Assembly (NCBI RefSeq): GCF_019166065.1
Contig: NZ_JAHTBN010000003.1
Location: 248,001 to 312,000, forward strand
Source: Candidimonas humi
GTDB lineage: Bacteria > Pseudomonadota > Gammaproteobacteria > Burkholderiales > Burkholderiaceae_B
Direction: 5' to 3'
DNA length: 64,000 nucleotides
Positions within the stretch are counted from its first letter, which is position 1. Each line of letters starts with the position of its first letter. The position numbers and the translations under genes were made by a program. Shown here piece by piece: positions 9,904 through 19,608 of the stretch. The notes below the pieces were generated by a model that had not been told where the DNA came from, ran no database searches, and saw only the letters and a program-made list of their open reading frames with translations.

Positions 9904-10686
9904 TCAGCTATCGGCCTTGTCCTGCCAACTGACCAGCCGCTCGGAGATCTTGCGTAGAGCCACATCCATCAGCAGCGCCAGCGCGCCGATGCAGATAATG
10001 CCCAGGTAGATCGTGCGCAGGTCGAAAAATGCCGACGCGTTCTGGATCATGGCGCCCAGGCCGCGCTGCGCGGCCACCAGTTCGGCTGCCACCAAGGTGG
10101 CCCAGCCCACGCCCAGCGCAACGCGCAGCGCCGTCAGCATGTGCGGCACCGTCATCGGCACCATCACCTTCAGGAATATCTCGAAGTCGGTGGCGCCCAG
10201 GGTGCGTGCCACCCGGATGTATACCGGGCTGATCTGCATCATGCCTTCGTACATGACAATCACCGCGGCGAAGAACGACGCGTAGAACAGGATCACGATC
10301 TTGGCCAGCTCGCCGATGCCCAGGTACACGATTACCAGCGGGATCAGCGCGATCGGCGGCAGCGCGCGGAAGAAATTGATCAGCGGATCGACGAAGCGGC
10401 GCACCGGCCGGTACCAGCCGATCAGGAAGCCGATGGGCACCGCCGCGACCATGCCCAGCAGCAGGCCGGCCAGGACCCGCTGCAAGGACATCGCCATGTC
10501 CAGCAGCAGCCCGGCCTGCGTCAGGCGGTTCCAGAATGTCTGCAGGACTTCAAGGGGCGAGGGCAGCAGCCCCGGATTCATCAGGCCGGAAACGCGCAGC
10601 AGCCACCAGAAAATGATCAGGCATACGAACGGGAATACGACCCAGAAGATGCGGTTGAGGGGACCGCCGCGAGATTTGCTTGCCAA
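9904..10686 (-). CDS. ABC transporter permease, NitT/TauT type
   Basis: 260 residues, about six membrane helices. The EAA-like cytoplasmic loop is around RVARTLGATDFEIFLKVMVP. Translation appears to start at TTG with GGAGACA just upstream; the nearby ATG is out of frame. It is the first gene of the importer/oxidoreductase unit. The 83-bp AT-rich gap upstream (10687-10769) should hold the promoter and the operator of the adjacent GntR regulator. Confidence 0.93.
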   Translation of the reverse strand: MASKSRGGPLNRIFWVVFPFVCLIIFWWLLRVSGLMNPGLLPSPLEVLQTFWNRLTQAGLLLDMAMSLQRVLAGLLLGMVAAVPIGFLIGWYRPVRRFVDPLINFFRALPPIALIPLVIVYLGIGELAKIVILFYASFFAAVIVMYEGMMQISPVYIRVARTLGATDFEIFLKVMVPMTVPHMLTALRVALGVGWATLVAAELVAAQRGLGAMIQNASAFFDLRTIYLGIICIGALALLMDVALRKISERLVSWQDKADS

Positions 10687-10769
10687 TGCCTGTCTCCATG
10701 TGTGTAGGCGTTTGCCGTCTATTTATTATGTATGCGGGTGCTTGCGTTTGTTTAATATGCGTTTGTTGT

Positions 10770-11567
10770 TTATTTATTGCGCTCGCGGCCATCCGCGCGC
10801 TTTGCGCCGGTTTTTTTGCGCCGGGCCGGCGCCCCTTGCATCAGATCGGTCTCGATCTGGATCATTTGCGTCGGGTACTGGATGTGCGCGTAGTAGATGA
10901 TGTGATCGTTCTCGTCCACGAAGGTGCGGCAGACGTCGGCTATGGGCTCGCCCACCCCGATGCGCAAGTGCCCGGCGGTTTCCTCATCGGCCACCGCCAC
11001 GCGCGTGACTTGCTTGGCACCCGCGATCCGGACATCCTTGCGGCGCGCCAGTTGCGACACCACCGGAGCCGTGCTGAAGGCCTGCGGGTCGGAATCGAAT
11101 ATCACCTTGTCCAGGTAGAGATCGATCACGCAGTACGGGACCTCCTTGTGATAGTGCACACGTTTCAGGTGCCGATAGGCCGTGCCCACTTCGCCGAACG
11201 GGAAGGCGGGGATAGGCGGCTTTTCGGCCTGTTCGATCAACAGCAACCGCACGTTCAGGTCGGCGACTTTCTCGACCAGCTCGTCCAGCGTATTGGCCAG
11301 CTTGAACCAGCGTTCTTCGGAAAGATCCTTGGCCACGAAAGTGCCGCGCCCGCGCGTGCGGCGGATGATGCCGAATTCTTCCAGATAATCCAGCGCCCCG
11401 CGCAAGGTGATGCGCGAGACCTGGTATTCCTTTTCCAGTTCGTCGAGCGTCGGAATCTGCTCGCCATAGCGCCATTCCTGGCTCTCGATTTTCTGCCGCA
11501 TCAGTTTTGCCATTTGCAAGTACAGCGGCATGCGATTGCGGTGCAGGGTTTCCGGCACTTTCTTCAT
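10770..11567 (-). CDS. GntR-family regulator with UTRA ligand domain
   Basis: 265 residues. An N-terminal winged helix-turn-helix (MRQKIESQEWRYGEQIPTLD, then SRITLRGALDYLEEFGIIRR) is followed by a UTRA effector domain ending near LMQGA. It lies directly upstream of and co-oriented with the ABC/GMC/enolase unit and probably controls it, releasing DNA on binding the transported compound or a metabolite. The C-terminus ends in a Lys/Arg tail. Confidence 0.92.
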   Translation of the reverse strand: MKKVPETLHRNRMPLYLQMAKLMRQKIESQEWRYGEQIPTLDELEKEYQVSRITLRGALDYLEEFGIIRRTRGRGTFVAKDLSEERWFKLANTLDELVEKVADLNVRLLLIEQAEKPPIPAFPFGEVGTAYRHLKRVHYHKEVPYCVIDLYLDKVIFDSDPQAFSTAPVVSQLARRKDVRIAGAKQVTRVAVADEETAGHLRIGVGEPIADVCRTFVDENDHIIYYAHIQYPTQMIQIETDLMQGAPARRKKTGAKRADGRERNK

Positions 11568-11650
11568 AAAGTCATGCTAATAAGCACAATATAAAAAAGC
11601 AAGGCCTTTTTATGCGCGTTTTTACGCATACCGAGTGCAACGGGTGAAGA

Positions 11651-11680
11651 TATGGCCGGGGCTAGAGACCTGCCCCGGCC
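11651..11680. terminator. GC-rich hairpin downstream of the molybdopterin oxidoreductase
   Basis: A perfect 8-bp GGCCGGGG/CCCCGGCC stem with an 11-base loop sits just past the stop at 11686 and is followed by TTGCTTT on the plus side. It is in the right place to end the minus-strand transcript. Confidence 0.5.
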
Positions 11681-11685
11681 TTGCT

Positions 11686-13986
11686 TTATGCGCCGTCGCC
11701 GGTGGCGATGCGTGGCGGCTGGTGGGCGCGGACTTCGGGCAGCGGGCCGTCGTAGCGTTCGACCTGGATGGCGGTCAGTTGGCCCGAGCAGCCCTGCGCC
11801 AGCGAGGATGTGCCGATATCGCGGGTGACGGTGTTGGGGTTGCCGTGGATGCACATCGGGTTGTCCGAGGCGGCGTCGTCCGGGTCGTACCAGGCGCCCG
11901 TGGGCAGTTGGACCACGCCGGCCATGACCTCGTCCGTGATGCGGGCGGAGGCCAGGCAGGCGCCGCGTGCGCTATACAGCCGAACGATGTCGCCGTCGGC
12001 GATGCCGCGCGCCTGCGCGTCGGCCGGATGGATGCGGCAGACTTCGCGATTCCCGCGCTTGCTTTGTATGCTGGTCCGGCCGAAGTCGAGCTGGCTGTGC
12101 AGGCGCGTCGCGGGCTGGTTCGCCACCAAGTACAAGGGGTATGCGCGGGTCGGCGGGTCCGTGGATTCCAGCCAGGCGGGATACCCCGGGCAATCGGCAT
12201 AGCCGAACGAGGCGATCGCCGGCGAGGTGATCTGGACCTTGCCGCTGGGCGTGGGCAAGGGGTGCGAGGCCGGATCGGCGCGGAATGCGCGCAGCATGCC
12301 GCCGTTGTCCTCGCCCAGAGGCAGGCGCAATTCCCCGAGTTCCCAGAACGTGTCGAAGTCCGGCGCGAAATCCCCGCGCTTTTCCAGTGCCGCCCGGGTC
12401 GGCTCGTACAGATGGGCCAGCCATTGCCGGCTGCTGCGGCCCTCGGTAAAGGCGGCGCGCCCGCCGAGTTTTTCCGCGATGTCCGCGAAGATGTCGTAGT
12501 CGTCGCGGGCTTCGGCATAGGGTGGGGCAATGCGGTGCATGGCGATCATCAGCGAGTCCGTGGAGGTGCCGCCGATGTCCTCGCGTTCCAGTGTCATGGT
12601 GCAAGGCAGGACGATGTCTGCATGCCGGGCTGTCGCGGTCCAGGCGATCTCGTGCACGATCAGCGTGTCGAGCCGTCGGAATGCCTCGCGCAACCGCCGC
12701 AGGTCCTGGTGATGATGGAAGGGATTGCCGCCCGCCCAATACGCCAGCCGCGCGTGCGGATAGCGGTAGCGCCTGCCGTTGTAGTCGAACTCGCCGCCGG
12801 GGTTCAGCAGCATGTCCGAGATGCGGGCGCAGGGGATGAAAGCGTCGATCTTGTTGCTGCCTTGGGGCAGGGCCGAGATCGGCACGGCCACGTCGCGCTT
12901 GCCGTAGTGCGCCAGCGTGCCGAGTGCGTAGTTGTAGCCGCCGCCCGGCAGCCCCAGCTGGCCCAGCACGCAAGCGAGCACGACGCCCATCCACACCGGC
13001 TGTTCGCCGTGTTCGGAACGTTGCAGCGAGTGCGACACGACCACCAGCGATCGCTTGCCGTGCAGCAGATGCGCCAGGTCGATGATTGTTGCCGCGGCGA
13101 TACCGGTGATGCCTGAGGCCCATGCGGGGTTCTTGGGCTGGCCGTCGCGGCGCCCCAGCAGATAGTCTTCGAATTCGTCCCAGCCCGAGCAATAGCGGTC
13201 CAGGAACGCGCGGTCGTGCAGATCCTCGGCCACGAGCACATGCATTATCGCGAGCATCAGTGCGGTGTCGGTGCCGGGCCGCGGATGCAGCCAGGTCGCG
13301 CGCGCCTCTTCGGGCAGGTCCGGCCGCAAGGGGCTGATGCAGAAGAACCGGCAGCCGCGCTCGGCCGCCTTGCGCATCGCCTCGCGTTCGGTGTGCTGGC
13401 TGATGCCGCCGCTGGCGATTTGCGTGTTGCGCACCGCCATGCCGCCGAACGCCAGCACCACTTCGGTGTGGCCGACGATCTGGTCCCAGGTCACGTTGCG
13501 GCGCGCCACGTCGTCCAGGCGGCCCAGCACGTGCGGCATGATGACCATGGCGGCGCCGGCGCTGTAGTTGTTGACGGATCGGACGTATCCGCCCAGCGTG
13601 GCGTTCAGGAAACGATGGACCTGGCTCTGCGCATGATGGAAGCGGCCCGCGCTGGACCAGCCGTAAGAGCCGCCGAAAATGGCTTGCGGGCCGTGGAGGT
13701 CGCGCACGCGGCCGATTTCTCTGGCGACCAGGCCGATCGCCCGGTCCCAGGAAACCGGAACGTATTCGTCGTTGCCGCGCCGGTCGTCGGGCCCGGGGCC
13801 GTGTTCCAGCCAGCCCCGGCGCACCATCGGCGTGGGCACGCGGACGTTGTGGCGAATCGCGTTGGTGAGGTTATAGAGCAGGGGGCTGGGGGCGGGGTCC
13901 GCCGGATGAGGCCGCACAGAGATGGCCGCGCCGTCGAAACGGGCGAAGAACGTTCCCCAATGCGCGCTGTGCGGCCCTTCTTTCAT
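11686..13986 (-). CDS. Molybdopterin oxidoreductase, S/N-oxide reductase (BisC/TorA-like)
   Basis: 766 residues of the DMSO-reductase superfamily. Recognisable segments are PMVRRGWLEHGPG, VSWDRAIGLVAREI, IFGGSYGWSSAGRFHHAQSQ and NNYSAGAAMVIMPHVLG, plus the C-terminal cofactor domain (VANQPATRLHSQLDFG, IHPADAQARGIADGDIVRLY). No Cys cluster precedes the domain and there is no Tat leader, so it is probably cytosolic and lacks an FeS site, like biotin/methionine sulfoxide reductases. It is the last gene of a minus-strand group with sulfur-amino-acid-type enzymes, which supports a sulfoxide substrate. Confidence 0.9.
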   Translation of the reverse strand: MKEGPHSAHWGTFFARFDGAAISVRPHPADPAPSPLLYNLTNAIRHNVRVPTPMVRRGWLEHGPGPDDRRGNDEYVPVSWDRAIGLVAREIGRVRDLHGPQAIFGGSYGWSSAGRFHHAQSQVHRFLNATLGGYVRSVNNYSAGAAMVIMPHVLGRLDDVARRNVTWDQIVGHTEVVLAFGGMAVRNTQIASGGISQHTEREAMRKAAERGCRFFCISPLRPDLPEEARATWLHPRPGTDTALMLAIMHVLVAEDLHDRAFLDRYCSGWDEFEDYLLGRRDGQPKNPAWASGITGIAAATIIDLAHLLHGKRSLVVVSHSLQRSEHGEQPVWMGVVLACVLGQLGLPGGGYNYALGTLAHYGKRDVAVPISALPQGSNKIDAFIPCARISDMLLNPGGEFDYNGRRYRYPHARLAYWAGGNPFHHHQDLRRLREAFRRLDTLIVHEIAWTATARHADIVLPCTMTLEREDIGGTSTDSLMIAMHRIAPPYAEARDDYDIFADIAEKLGGRAAFTEGRSSRQWLAHLYEPTRAALEKRGDFAPDFDTFWELGELRLPLGEDNGGMLRAFRADPASHPLPTPSGKVQITSPAIASFGYADCPGYPAWLESTDPPTRAYPLYLVANQPATRLHSQLDFGRTSIQSKRGNREVCRIHPADAQARGIADGDIVRLYSARGACLASARITDEVMAGVVQLPTGAWYDPDDAASDNPMCIHGNPNTVTRDIGTSSLAQGCSGQLTAIQVERYDGPLPEVRAHQPPRIATGDGA

Positions 13987-13990
13987 GGAC

Positions 13991-14989
13991 TTATTCCGCC
14001 TTCATTCCGGTTTTCTTCGCGAGCGCGTCCCACTTGGCACGCTCGCGGGCCATCAACTGGCCGAAAGCCGCGGGCGTAGTCGAAGTGGCTTCCATGCCGC
14101 CGGCCGAGAGCTTCTTCTGTACATCGGGTTCGGCCATGACTTCGACCAACGCCGCGTTCAATTTCTTGATCGCTTCCGGCGGCGTGGCGGCCGGCGCCAC
14201 CATCCCGTACCAGTTCATCAGATCATAGCCCGGGACGCCCGCCTCGGACATGGTCGGCGTGTCGGGAAACAGCTTCGATCTTTTTATCGTGGTCACGGCC
14301 AGCAGCTTCAGCCGGCCCGCGTCGACGAAGGTTTTGGCGGAAGGGTCGGAGAAGGTCAGCGGCACCAGCCCGGCCATCACGTCGTTGATGGCGGGCGTCG
14401 TGCCCTTGTACGGCACATGCGTCATCTGGATGCCGGCCATCAGCTTGAACTGTTCGGCGGCGATCTGGCCGATCGTCGCCACGCCGCCCGAAGCGTAGTT
14501 GATGTGCGCGCCGGGCGCCTTGGCCGCCGCGATCAGTTCCTTCACGTTCTTGTATGGAGCCTTGGGCGAGGTCACCAGCAAGTTCGGCATCGTCACGAGA
14601 TTGCTGATGGGCGCGAAGTCCTTGGCGGGATCGTAGTTCAGCTTCTTCAGGTTCGGCCAGATCGTGAACGAGCCCGGCGTGGCGATGTATAGCGTATAGC
14701 CGTCCGCCTGGCCCTTGGCGACGTATTCCGTCGCCAGCAGGCCGCCGGCGCCCGGCCGGTTCTCGATGATGACATTGTCGTGCAGCTTCTGGCTGAGCGG
14801 CGGTGCGATGACGCGAGCCAGCAGGTCCGCGCCGCCGCCGGGCGGAAAACCGACCACGATGCGGACCGGCCTGCCGGGATCGGGATAGCCTGCTGCCTGG
14901 GCGCCGAGCGGGATGGTTGCGTAGGCGAGCAGGGTGCAGGCGAGCGCAACCATGCCCGCGCGTCTTGCGACGAACGGATTGGTATTCAT
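13991..14989 (-). CDS. Bug-family (TctC-like) periplasmic solute receptor
   Basis: 332 residues with a signal peptide ending near LGAQAAG. Family landmarks are PVRIVVGFPPGGGADLLAR, IIENRPGAGGLLATEYVAK and YTLYIATPG. Bug proteins bind small carboxylates for TctAB-type carriers, which are not encoded here. It lies five bases from the molybdopterin reductase gene and 25 from the deacylase, so it is probably dedicated to this pathway's substrate. Confidence 0.94.
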   Translation of the reverse strand: MNTNPFVARRAGMVALACTLLAYATIPLGAQAAGYPDPGRPVRIVVGFPPGGGADLLARVIAPPLSQKLHDNVIIENRPGAGGLLATEYVAKGQADGYTLYIATPGSFTIWPNLKKLNYDPAKDFAPISNLVTMPNLLVTSPKAPYKNVKELIAAAKAPGAHINYASGGVATIGQIAAEQFKLMAGIQMTHVPYKGTTPAINDVMAGLVPLTFSDPSAKTFVDAGRLKLLAVTTIKRSKLFPDTPTMSEAGVPGYDLMNWYGMVAPAATPPEAIKKLNAALVEVMAEPDVQKKLSAGGMEATSTTPAAFGQLMARERAKWDALAKKTGMKAE

Positions 14990-15013
14990 GAAAGTCTCCT
15001 TGATGTAGGTGTG

Positions 15014-16048
15014 TCAACTCCAGGATGCATGGGGAGTGGGCTTGTCCGCCCATTCCCATGCAACGAAAGCGAGGCGTTCGCCGGTATGCACCACCGGGTC
15101 CGAACGCAAGCCGATCAGAATCCCGTCCTGCGGGAAAGCCGGCACGGGCGTCACGGTGCCGTCCAGCGCGATGACGTCCCCGATGGACGCGCCCTTGGGC
15201 ACGGCGTTGCCCGGCCGGTACTTCGGCACGAACAGGCCGCCTTCGTCGGCGGTGATCCAGCCGCGGCGGGAGACCAGCCGCAGGTTTGCGGCCGAGTCGG
15301 CGGGCGAGGGGCCGCCCGGCAGTATGCCCATGGAGCGGGCCAGGGAGCGGAAGCCGAGTTCGGCGCACTCCACGTTCTCGGGTTGATAGCGGTTGCCCGC
15401 TCCGAGTTCCACCATGAAGGCGCAGATCCCCGCCTTCAGGCATTGGTAGTCCAGTGCGCCGGCGATATTGCCGGGCAATTCGCCCTTGCCGCCGATGTCC
15501 ATGCGGCATGCCAGCGCGGGGAAGAAAGACGCCATGGCCGCGAGCAGGTCGTCTTCCTTGACGCGGCCATCGGGCGGCGTCTTGTAGACGCTGTACGGCT
15601 TCGAATCGAACAAGGGGTTCATCGTGTGCAGATTGATGAGCACGTCGGCCACGCCTTCGACTTCCTGGAACAATGCGTGCGCGAGCCGCTCCGAAACCAT
15701 GCCCTTGGCGTTGCCCGGATAGGTCTGGTCCAGATCGAGCTCGTCGTAGGGGTTGCGCTTGCGGCGCGCATCCAGGGCCTGCGGATTGCCGGTGGGCGTG
15801 ACGACCAGGTTGCCGCTCATCGTGGCCGGATCCAGGCTGTTGGCGAAGCGCAGGGCGGCGACTATGCCGTTGATCTCGTCGCCGTGCACCTGGCCGTGCA
15901 GCCATAAGGTGCGGCCCGGCGACTTGCCCCGCAGCGCGATGAACGGCAGGCGCAGCTCGACGCCCGAGGCCATCGAGCCCGCGCGTATGTGGCCGCTGCT
16001 GCGGGCGGGCCCCGCGTCCTGCCGCAGCCAGGTCTGGATTTGCTTCAT
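15014..16048 (-). CDS. M14-like zinc deacylase (succinylglutamate desuccinylase/aspartoacylase family)
   Basis: 344 residues. The zinc motif WLHGQVHGDEINGIV (HxxE) and downstream NPDxR-like segment (GNPQALDARRKRNPYDELDL) identify the AstE/AspA family, which removes an acyl group from an N-acyl amino acid. The second metal histidine lies in VLINLHTMNPLF. Its neighbours suggest an N-acylated sulfur amino acid; that is inference. Confidence 0.87.
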   Translation of the reverse strand: MKQIQTWLRQDAGPARSSGHIRAGSMASGVELRLPFIALRGKSPGRTLWLHGQVHGDEINGIVAALRFANSLDPATMSGNLVVTPTGNPQALDARRKRNPYDELDLDQTYPGNAKGMVSERLAHALFQEVEGVADVLINLHTMNPLFDSKPYSVYKTPPDGRVKEDDLLAAMASFFPALACRMDIGGKGELPGNIAGALDYQCLKAGICAFMVELGAGNRYQPENVECAELGFRSLARSMGILPGGPSPADSAANLRLVSRRGWITADEGGLFVPKYRPGNAVPKGASIGDVIALDGTVTPVPAFPQDGILIGLRSDPVVHTGERLAFVAWEWADKPTPHASWS

Positions 16049-16080
16049 TGAATGCTCCCGATGATTTGTTGTCTATGTGT

Positions 16081-17274
16081 TCAGCCGCGGCGCATGGCGT
16101 CGAAGGCGGCGTCGAGGTCGGCGATCAGGTCGCGCGGGTCTTCCAGCCCGATGTGCAGCCGCACTACGATGCCGCGTCCGGACCAGTCGGCCACGCTGCG
16201 CGCGTTGCGCATGTCGGTGGGCGTGACCAGGCTTTCGTAGCCGCCCCAGGACGCGCCCAGGCCGAACAGCGCCAGGCCGTCGATGAATCGGTCCGCCGCG
16301 GCCTGGTCATGGCCGGCCTTCAGCTCGAACGAGATGAGGCCGTTGGTGCCTTCGCAGTCGCGTTTCCAGATCTCGTGGCCCGGGTGCTGTTCCAGCGCCG
16401 GACAGAAGACGGTCTGGATTTCCGGAATGGATTGCAGGTGGCGGGCCACTTGCAGCGCATGGCTTTCGTGCATGGCCAGGCGCGGCGCAATGCTGCGCAT
16501 GCCGCGCAGGACCAGGTAGGCGTCGTCGGGACTGACCGTCATGCCGAACGCGTCGCAGTACCTGGACAGTGCCGGCCAGGCGGCCTCGGTAGTGGCGACG
16601 CTGCCCATCATTACGTCCGAATGGCCGCTCAGGTACTTGGTGGCCGCCATCACCGAGATGTCCGCGCCCAGGGCCAGGGGGCGGTATTGCACGCCCGAGC
16701 CCCAGGTGTTGTCGCAGGCCAGCAGCGCGCCGTGCTTGTGCGCGAGCGCCGCCAGCGCGGGCATGTCGCACATTTCATAGACCAGCGAACCGGGGCATTC
16801 CGCATAGATCATGCGAGTGTTGGGGCGCAGCTTCGCGGCGGCGTCGGACCCGTCGGCGGCGAAGAAGGAGCATTCGATTTGGTAGGGCGCCAGGAACGTC
16901 TCGCTGAGCTTTCTTGCGGGCTCGTACACCGAGTCCGACATCAGCACGTGGTCGCCCGGCTTCAGGTAGGCAAGCAGAGTCATCGCGATGGCGGCCAGGC
17001 CGGTCGGGAACAGCTTGCTGCGGTAGGCGCCTTCGAGTTCGCTGATGGCGTCCTCCAGCGCGAAATTCGTGGGCGTGCCGCGCGCGCCATAGGTGAACAG
17101 CCGCTCGCCGCCGCGCCGCGCCCGCATGTCGCGCTGATGCGCCACATTGTCGAACAGCACCGTGCTGGCGCGCACCACAGCCGGGTTCACGGGCGAGCCG
17201 CCGTCGTAGGCTGGGTGTTTGCCCATGCGCAGCAGGCGGGTCTGGATATGGGGAGTGCGGGAGTCTTTCTTCAT
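16081..17274 (-). CDS. PLP-dependent C-S lyase (cystathionine beta-lyase-like)
   Basis: 397 residues of the Cys/Met-metabolism PLP family. The Schiff-base lysine lies in MAATKYLSGHSDVMMG; other landmarks are PTNFALEDAISELEGA and WGSGVQYRPLALGADI. It would cleave a C-S bond to give pyruvate, ammonia and a thiol. It sits between the deacylase and the multi-rhodanese gene, consistent with handing sulfur from an amino acid to downstream oxidation. Confidence 0.9.
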   Translation of the reverse strand: MKKDSRTPHIQTRLLRMGKHPAYDGGSPVNPAVVRASTVLFDNVAHQRDMRARRGGERLFTYGARGTPTNFALEDAISELEGAYRSKLFPTGLAAIAMTLLAYLKPGDHVLMSDSVYEPARKLSETFLAPYQIECSFFAADGSDAAAKLRPNTRMIYAECPGSLVYEMCDMPALAALAHKHGALLACDNTWGSGVQYRPLALGADISVMAATKYLSGHSDVMMGSVATTEAAWPALSRYCDAFGMTVSPDDAYLVLRGMRSIAPRLAMHESHALQVARHLQSIPEIQTVFCPALEQHPGHEIWKRDCEGTNGLISFELKAGHDQAAADRFIDGLALFGLGASWGGYESLVTPTDMRNARSVADWSGRGIVVRLHIGLEDPRDLIADLDAAFDAMRRG

Positions 17275-17283
17275 TGTTGTGCC

Positions 17284-18867
17284 CTAATGCGATTCCGCCG
17301 CTGCGGGCAGGCGGAATTGCCCGAGCTCGTAATCATCCAATTGCGAGACCAGGTTGACTTCCCACGCCAGGTACTGGCGCGCGGCTTCTTTATTGCCGGC
17401 GTGGCGATCATGCACGAAGAACAAGTAGTCGATGCAGTCCGCGTCGGCGGGCAGGTCGGGCGTCGCCTCGATCGGCAGCCCGGCCTCGCGCCAGCCCTTG
17501 AACCCTCCTGCCAGCATGTGTATAGGGCGGTCCAGATCCTGCAGCTCGGCGGCCGCGCACGCCAGCACGCCCTCGTCCTCGCCGACCAGCACCACCGCAG
17601 CAGTGCCGGCGCCCACCGCTGCACGCAGGCGGGGGCGGATCGACCATGTCGACCCGCTGATATGTCCCTTGCGGTACTGCATGCTCGGGCGCAAGTCGAT
17701 CACTGCAAGCGGCTTCCCGCCAGCCAGCAGTTCCTGCAGCGCCGGGGCTGCGATGGCGGGCGGGAGGCTCGGCAATATGCCGGCAGCCGCCCGGTCTCGG
17801 GCCAGGTCCAGGGTGCTTTGCGTGCCTGCTTCCAGCACCGACGCGTCATGCCCCATCTGCCTGAGCCAGCTCGCCACGACGAGCGCGCGCGCGCCGTCGG
17901 AATCGAACAGGACCAGGCGCGCGTGGCGCACGCCTATATATTGGTCGGTAGCCTGGATCAACTGGCCGCCCGGCGTATGCTGTGCGCCCGGCAGGCTGCC
18001 GCGCAGGAATTCTTCCGGTGTGCGCACATCGCACAGGAACAGGCTGCGCTCCGTGTCCCGGGCCCACTGCGCCACCGTGGCGTCGTCGACGACCGGCACC
18101 TGGTGCTTTTCGGCAAGCAGGCGTGCGCCCTGGATCATGCCGTTCGTCTCTGGCGGTTCTCCGTACAGGCGCGACGAACCGTGTTCCAGTTGCAGGCCCG
18201 CCAGCATCCACCCTTGCGTGCCGCTCTGCAGCGCAACCACCGGATTGCGTATGCCCAGGTTGATCAGGGTCTGCGCGCCGATGATGCTGCGCGTGCGGCC
18301 CGCGCAGTTGACCACGATGCGGGTCTGCTCGTTCGGGACCAGCGCGGCGATGCGGTGCACCAGCTCGCCATTGGGGCAATTGATCGCGCCCGGGATATTC
18401 ATCTTCTGGTATTCGGAATAGGGCCGTCCGTCCACCACGACCACGTCCTCGCCGCGCGCCTGCATGGCGGCCAGCTCGTCCGCCGTGACATAGGGCGTGT
18501 CGTAGGCATGCTCGGCAAGTTCGCCGAACGATTTCGAGGGCACGTTGACGCCCTTGAACAGAATGTAGCCGGCCGCGGCCCATGCCGTGGTGCCTCCGTC
18601 GAGCACATGGACGTCGGTGTAGCCTAGCGCCGCGAGCCGGGCGGCGGCCTCGGGGGCCGGGCCCTTGCCGTCGTCATGGACGACCAGCCGCACGCTCTTG
18701 CGCGGCGCCAGCCGTTCTACATCCAGTTCCAGCCGGCTGTACGGCAGCGTAATCCCGTAATAGAGGTGGCCCTCGCCATACTGGCCGGCTTCGCGGACGT
18801 CGAACAAGGCGATTTCCGAGCCGTCTTCGAGCCAGGTCTTGAGGGTGCGTGCGTCGATATGATGCAT
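17284..18867 (-). CDS. Four-domain rhodanese-related protein
   Basis: 527 residues made of four tandem rhodanese-like domains (about 1-110, 125-245, 260-370 and 385-480). Only domain 2 has a catalytic cysteine loop (VVNCAGRTRSIIGAQ). In the others the loop is HDDGKGPAPE, FDSDGARALV and GEDEGVLACA, so they look non-catalytic. It would move sulfane sulfur from a thiol or persulfide. The co-directional C-S lyase and thiol dioxygenase suggest channelled sulfur oxidation. Confidence 0.9.
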   Translation of the reverse strand: MHHIDARTLKTWLEDGSEIALFDVREAGQYGEGHLYYGITLPYSRLELDVERLAPRKSVRLVVHDDGKGPAPEAAARLAALGYTDVHVLDGGTTAWAAAGYILFKGVNVPSKSFGELAEHAYDTPYVTADELAAMQARGEDVVVVDGRPYSEYQKMNIPGAINCPNGELVHRIAALVPNEQTRIVVNCAGRTRSIIGAQTLINLGIRNPVVALQSGTQGWMLAGLQLEHGSSRLYGEPPETNGMIQGARLLAEKHQVPVVDDATVAQWARDTERSLFLCDVRTPEEFLRGSLPGAQHTPGGQLIQATDQYIGVRHARLVLFDSDGARALVVASWLRQMGHDASVLEAGTQSTLDLARDRAAAGILPSLPPAIAAPALQELLAGGKPLAVIDLRPSMQYRKGHISGSTWSIRPRLRAAVGAGTAAVVLVGEDEGVLACAAAELQDLDRPIHMLAGGFKGWREAGLPIEATPDLPADADCIDYLFFVHDRHAGNKEAARQYLAWEVNLVSQLDDYELGQFRLPAAAESH

Positions 18868-18902
18868 AGTTTGCTGCGTGTCAGGGTTGAATAGGTGATG
18901 GT

Positions 18903-19490
18903 TCAGCGCTTGGTCTGGACGCCGATGGACATGGTCTCGTACGTGCCTTTTTCGAGATCGAAGGCGGTCCGGTGCGTAAGCGTTTCGAGTGCGCGGCCAT
19001 ACAGGTGCAGGTGGCGTATGACCTGGCCGGGCAGGATTTCCACCGAGTGGATGTCATCGGGCATCAGCGCAATGCCGGTGCCGGGCTCGACCATGACGCT
19101 GCGCGATTCGCGCAATTGCGCCTTGCCGGGCTGCGAGCTGTCGTCGGTGCGTTCATAGACGCGATTCAGCTCGGCCCCTTCCACGGCGCAGATACAGGCC
19201 CAGGTGGTGTGGTCGTGCGGCACGATGCGCTTGCCGGGCCGCATCACATTCAGGTACAGGGCGTAGCTCTGGTCGTCGTCCTCGGCGATCAGGTAGCGCG
19301 CCTGCAGTTCGCCGCCCTCGGGGGCCGGAAAGTCTGCCTGGGTCCACAGCGCTTTGTCGGCCGCCAAACTCTTCAATTCCTTAAGTATCGAGTCCAGTGC
19401 CGTGCGGCTGAGTTCGCCCTGGCCGGCGATTTTCTTGACACGCCCGATGGCGTCCTGCACCTTGCTGCTGCGTTCTGTTGCTGCGTTCAT
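18903..19490 (-). CDS. Thiol dioxygenase (cysteine/3-mercaptopropionate dioxygenase family)
   Basis: 195-residue cupin with the three-histidine iron site: [16 protein letters not shown] gives two histidines and [13 protein letters not shown] the third. It oxidises a thiol to its sulfinate. Bacterial members prefer cysteine or 3-mercaptopropionate, and residues deciding between them cannot be assigned here. It is the first gene of the minus-strand sulfur group and is divergent from a LysR gene 118 bp away. Confidence 0.9.
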   Translation of the reverse strand: MNAATERSSKVQDAIGRVKKIAGQGELSRTALDSILKELKSLAADKALWTQADFPAPEGGELQARYLIAEDDDQSYALYLNVMRPGKRIVPHDHTTWACICAVEGAELNRVYERTDDSSQPGKAQLRESRSVMVEPGTGIALMPDDIHSVEILPGQVIRHLHLYGRALETLTHRTAFDLEKGTYETMSIGVQTKR

Positions 19491-19608
19491 GGCCGTTTTC
19501 CGATAGAGTTCGTGAATGCGTTCAAGCGAAAAGACTGGGACATAATAGGCGGCGCGGCGGTGCCGAACAATGCCGGCTTGCGTCTGGAAATATCAGCAAA
19601 GCTAATAT

